Source: Spirochaetaceae bacterium
GTDB lineage: Bacteria > Spirochaetota > Spirochaetia > SZUA-6 > Fen-1364
Direction: 5' to 3'
Assembly (NCBI GenBank): GCA_003141795.1
Contig: PLNO01000221.1
Location: 1-6,584, forward strand
DNA length: 6,584 nucleotides
Shown here: positions 5,947 through 6,584 of the stretch, in pieces
How positions within the stretch are numbered: the stretch's first letter is position 1
How the letters are laid out: each line of letters opens with the position of its first letter
Notes under the pieces: generated by a model
Databases searched by the model: none
The model's input: the letters and a program-made list of their open reading frames with translations, nothing else
What the model was told of the DNA's origin: nothing
Made by a program: the position numbers and the translations under genes

Positions 5947-6583
5947 ACCTTTGCGATGCGTGCCACCGTATGACACGGCGCTCGACAAGAACCATTATGA
6001 GGTACATGACGATTCCTGCGATAGAGGCCACCGTGATGTACGACCAGCCCATGGCCATCTCCGCCTTGCGGAGGTTGTCCTTGATCCCGAAGCCGAGCCC
6101 GGACGTGGACGACGCGAAGTATTCGCTCACGATGGCGGCGATCATGGCGGAGGTGATGTTGATCTTCAGCGCGGTGAACACGCTCGGGAGACAGTTGGGG
6201 AGTCGCAACCGGAAGAAGACGGAGCCCCGTGTCGCCGCATAGGTCTTCATCAGGTCCAGAGCATATGGCCTCAGGTCATTGAGCCCCCGGTAGGCGTTGA
6301 TCGCCATGGCTGCCATGGTCACCACGGAAACGACCCCTACCTTCTGCTCCATGCCGGTGGAGAACCAGCGATTCATGATCGGGGACAAGGCCACGATGGG
6401 TATCGCGTTGATCGCCGAGATGACGAACAGCCCTCCGTACCCCCAGCGGGGGAAGACGGTGGCGATCACGGCGACGAGAAATCCCACGAACGAGCCGATG
6501 AGCATGCCGACTACCGCGCCCGAGACGGTGACGGCGCAGTCCGTGAGCGTGGTGCGCAGGTTCGCAACAAGGGTCTGGACGAT
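5945..6583 (-). CDS. ABC transporter permease (binding-protein-dependent, MetI-like fold), C-terminal 212 residues; start lies beyond the window
   Basis: Inner-membrane channel subunit of an ABC importer. The frame is open from the window edge to a TAG at 5945, giving 212 residues of an expected 250-280. An internal ATG at 6505 is not the start: the frame upstream of it is already typical permease sequence (LVANLRTTL, partial residues 5-13, then a hydrophobic helix). Predicted membrane spans in partial numbering are about 20-43, 50-68, 80-97, 136-156 and 181-200. The cytoplasmic coupling loop that contacts the ATPase is DLMKTYA...LRLP (110-129). It is a degenerate EAA motif with A116 where a glycine is usual, followed by NCLPSVFTALKI (130-141). 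EYFASSTSGLGFGI (154-167) matches the conserved post-loop segment of the nitrate/sulfonate/taurine/pyrimidine-precursor permease group. The partner ATPase, binding protein and possibly a second permease are not in the window and may lie upstream. Cotranscription with uracil-degrading enzymes suggests a pyrimidine or related ring compound as cargo. That is inference only. Confidence 0.9.
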   Translation of the reverse strand: MVQTLVANLRTTLTDCAVTVSGAVVGMLIGSFVGFLVAVIATVFPRWGYGGLFVISAINAIPIVALSPIMNRWFSTGMEQKVGVVSVVTMAAMAINAYRGLNDLRPYALDLMKTYAATRGSVFFRLRLPNCLPSVFTALKINITSAMIAAIVSEYFASSTSGLGFGIKDNLRKAEMAMGWSYITVASIAGIVMYLIMVLVERRVIRWHASQR

Positions 6584-6584
6584 G

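Noticed and set aside
4699..5973. A 424-codon open frame on the plus strand
   Set aside because: Antisense to the M20 amidase over nearly its full length, with no family motif. It is a shadow of the real gene.
6503..6505. ATG at 6505 as the permease start
   Set aside because: The frame remains open to the window edge, and the upstream residues form typical permease sequence and part of a membrane helix. A start at 6505 would cut that helix.

Overview
This window is a tightly packed, GC-rich (by eye, above 60%) bacterial segment. It holds six genes, all on the minus strand, with almost no non-coding DNA. In transcription order (high to low coordinates) they are: the 3' part of an ABC transporter inner-membrane permease (5945-6583, start beyond the window); an M20-family metallo-amidase of the N-carbamoyl-amino-acid hydrolase/beta-ureidopropionase type (4693-5931); PreT, the FAD/NAD(P)/Fe-S subunit of dihydropyrimidine dehydrogenase (3386-4675); PreA, its FMN/Fe-S subunit (2085-3374); a dihydropyrimidinase/hydantoinase (697-2088); and the N-terminal 224 residues of a class III PLP-dependent aminotransferase (1-672, 3' end beyond the window).

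Together they make up the reductive uracil/thymine catabolic route. The permease would belong to an importer. PreTA reduces uracil to 5,6-dihydrouracil. The dihydropyrimidinase opens the ring to N-carbamoyl-beta-alanine. The M20 amidase releases CO2, NH3 and beta-alanine. The aminotransferase would convert beta-alanine plus an oxo-acid to malonate semialdehyde plus an amino acid. Thymine would give the methylated series (beta-aminoisobutyrate). The step assignments come from visible family motifs. The exact substrates, above all those of the permease and the aminotransferase, are inferred from the company they keep.

Gene junctions are 13, 17, 11, -4 (ATGA overlap) and 24 nt, in transcription order. 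Every internal start has a GGAGG-type Shine-Dalgarno sequence, at 6 nt spacing for four genes and 4 nt for the aminotransferase. In three cases the SD overlaps the end of the preceding gene. This looks like one polycistronic, translationally coupled operon. No promoter, terminator, RNA gene, mobile element, repeat array or CRISPR is visible, and no gene-free stretch exceeds 24 nt.

The host cannot be named from this sequence. High GC, strong SD use and split preT/preA genes indicate a bacterium. Several lineages of anaerobic or soil bacteria would fit. The window is metabolically coherent but looks conventional rather than like a new defence or mobile system. The points most worth a second look are the complete pathway in one unit, the M20-type enzyme at the ureidopropionase step, the arginine pair in PreT that hints at NADPH, and the permease subfamily.
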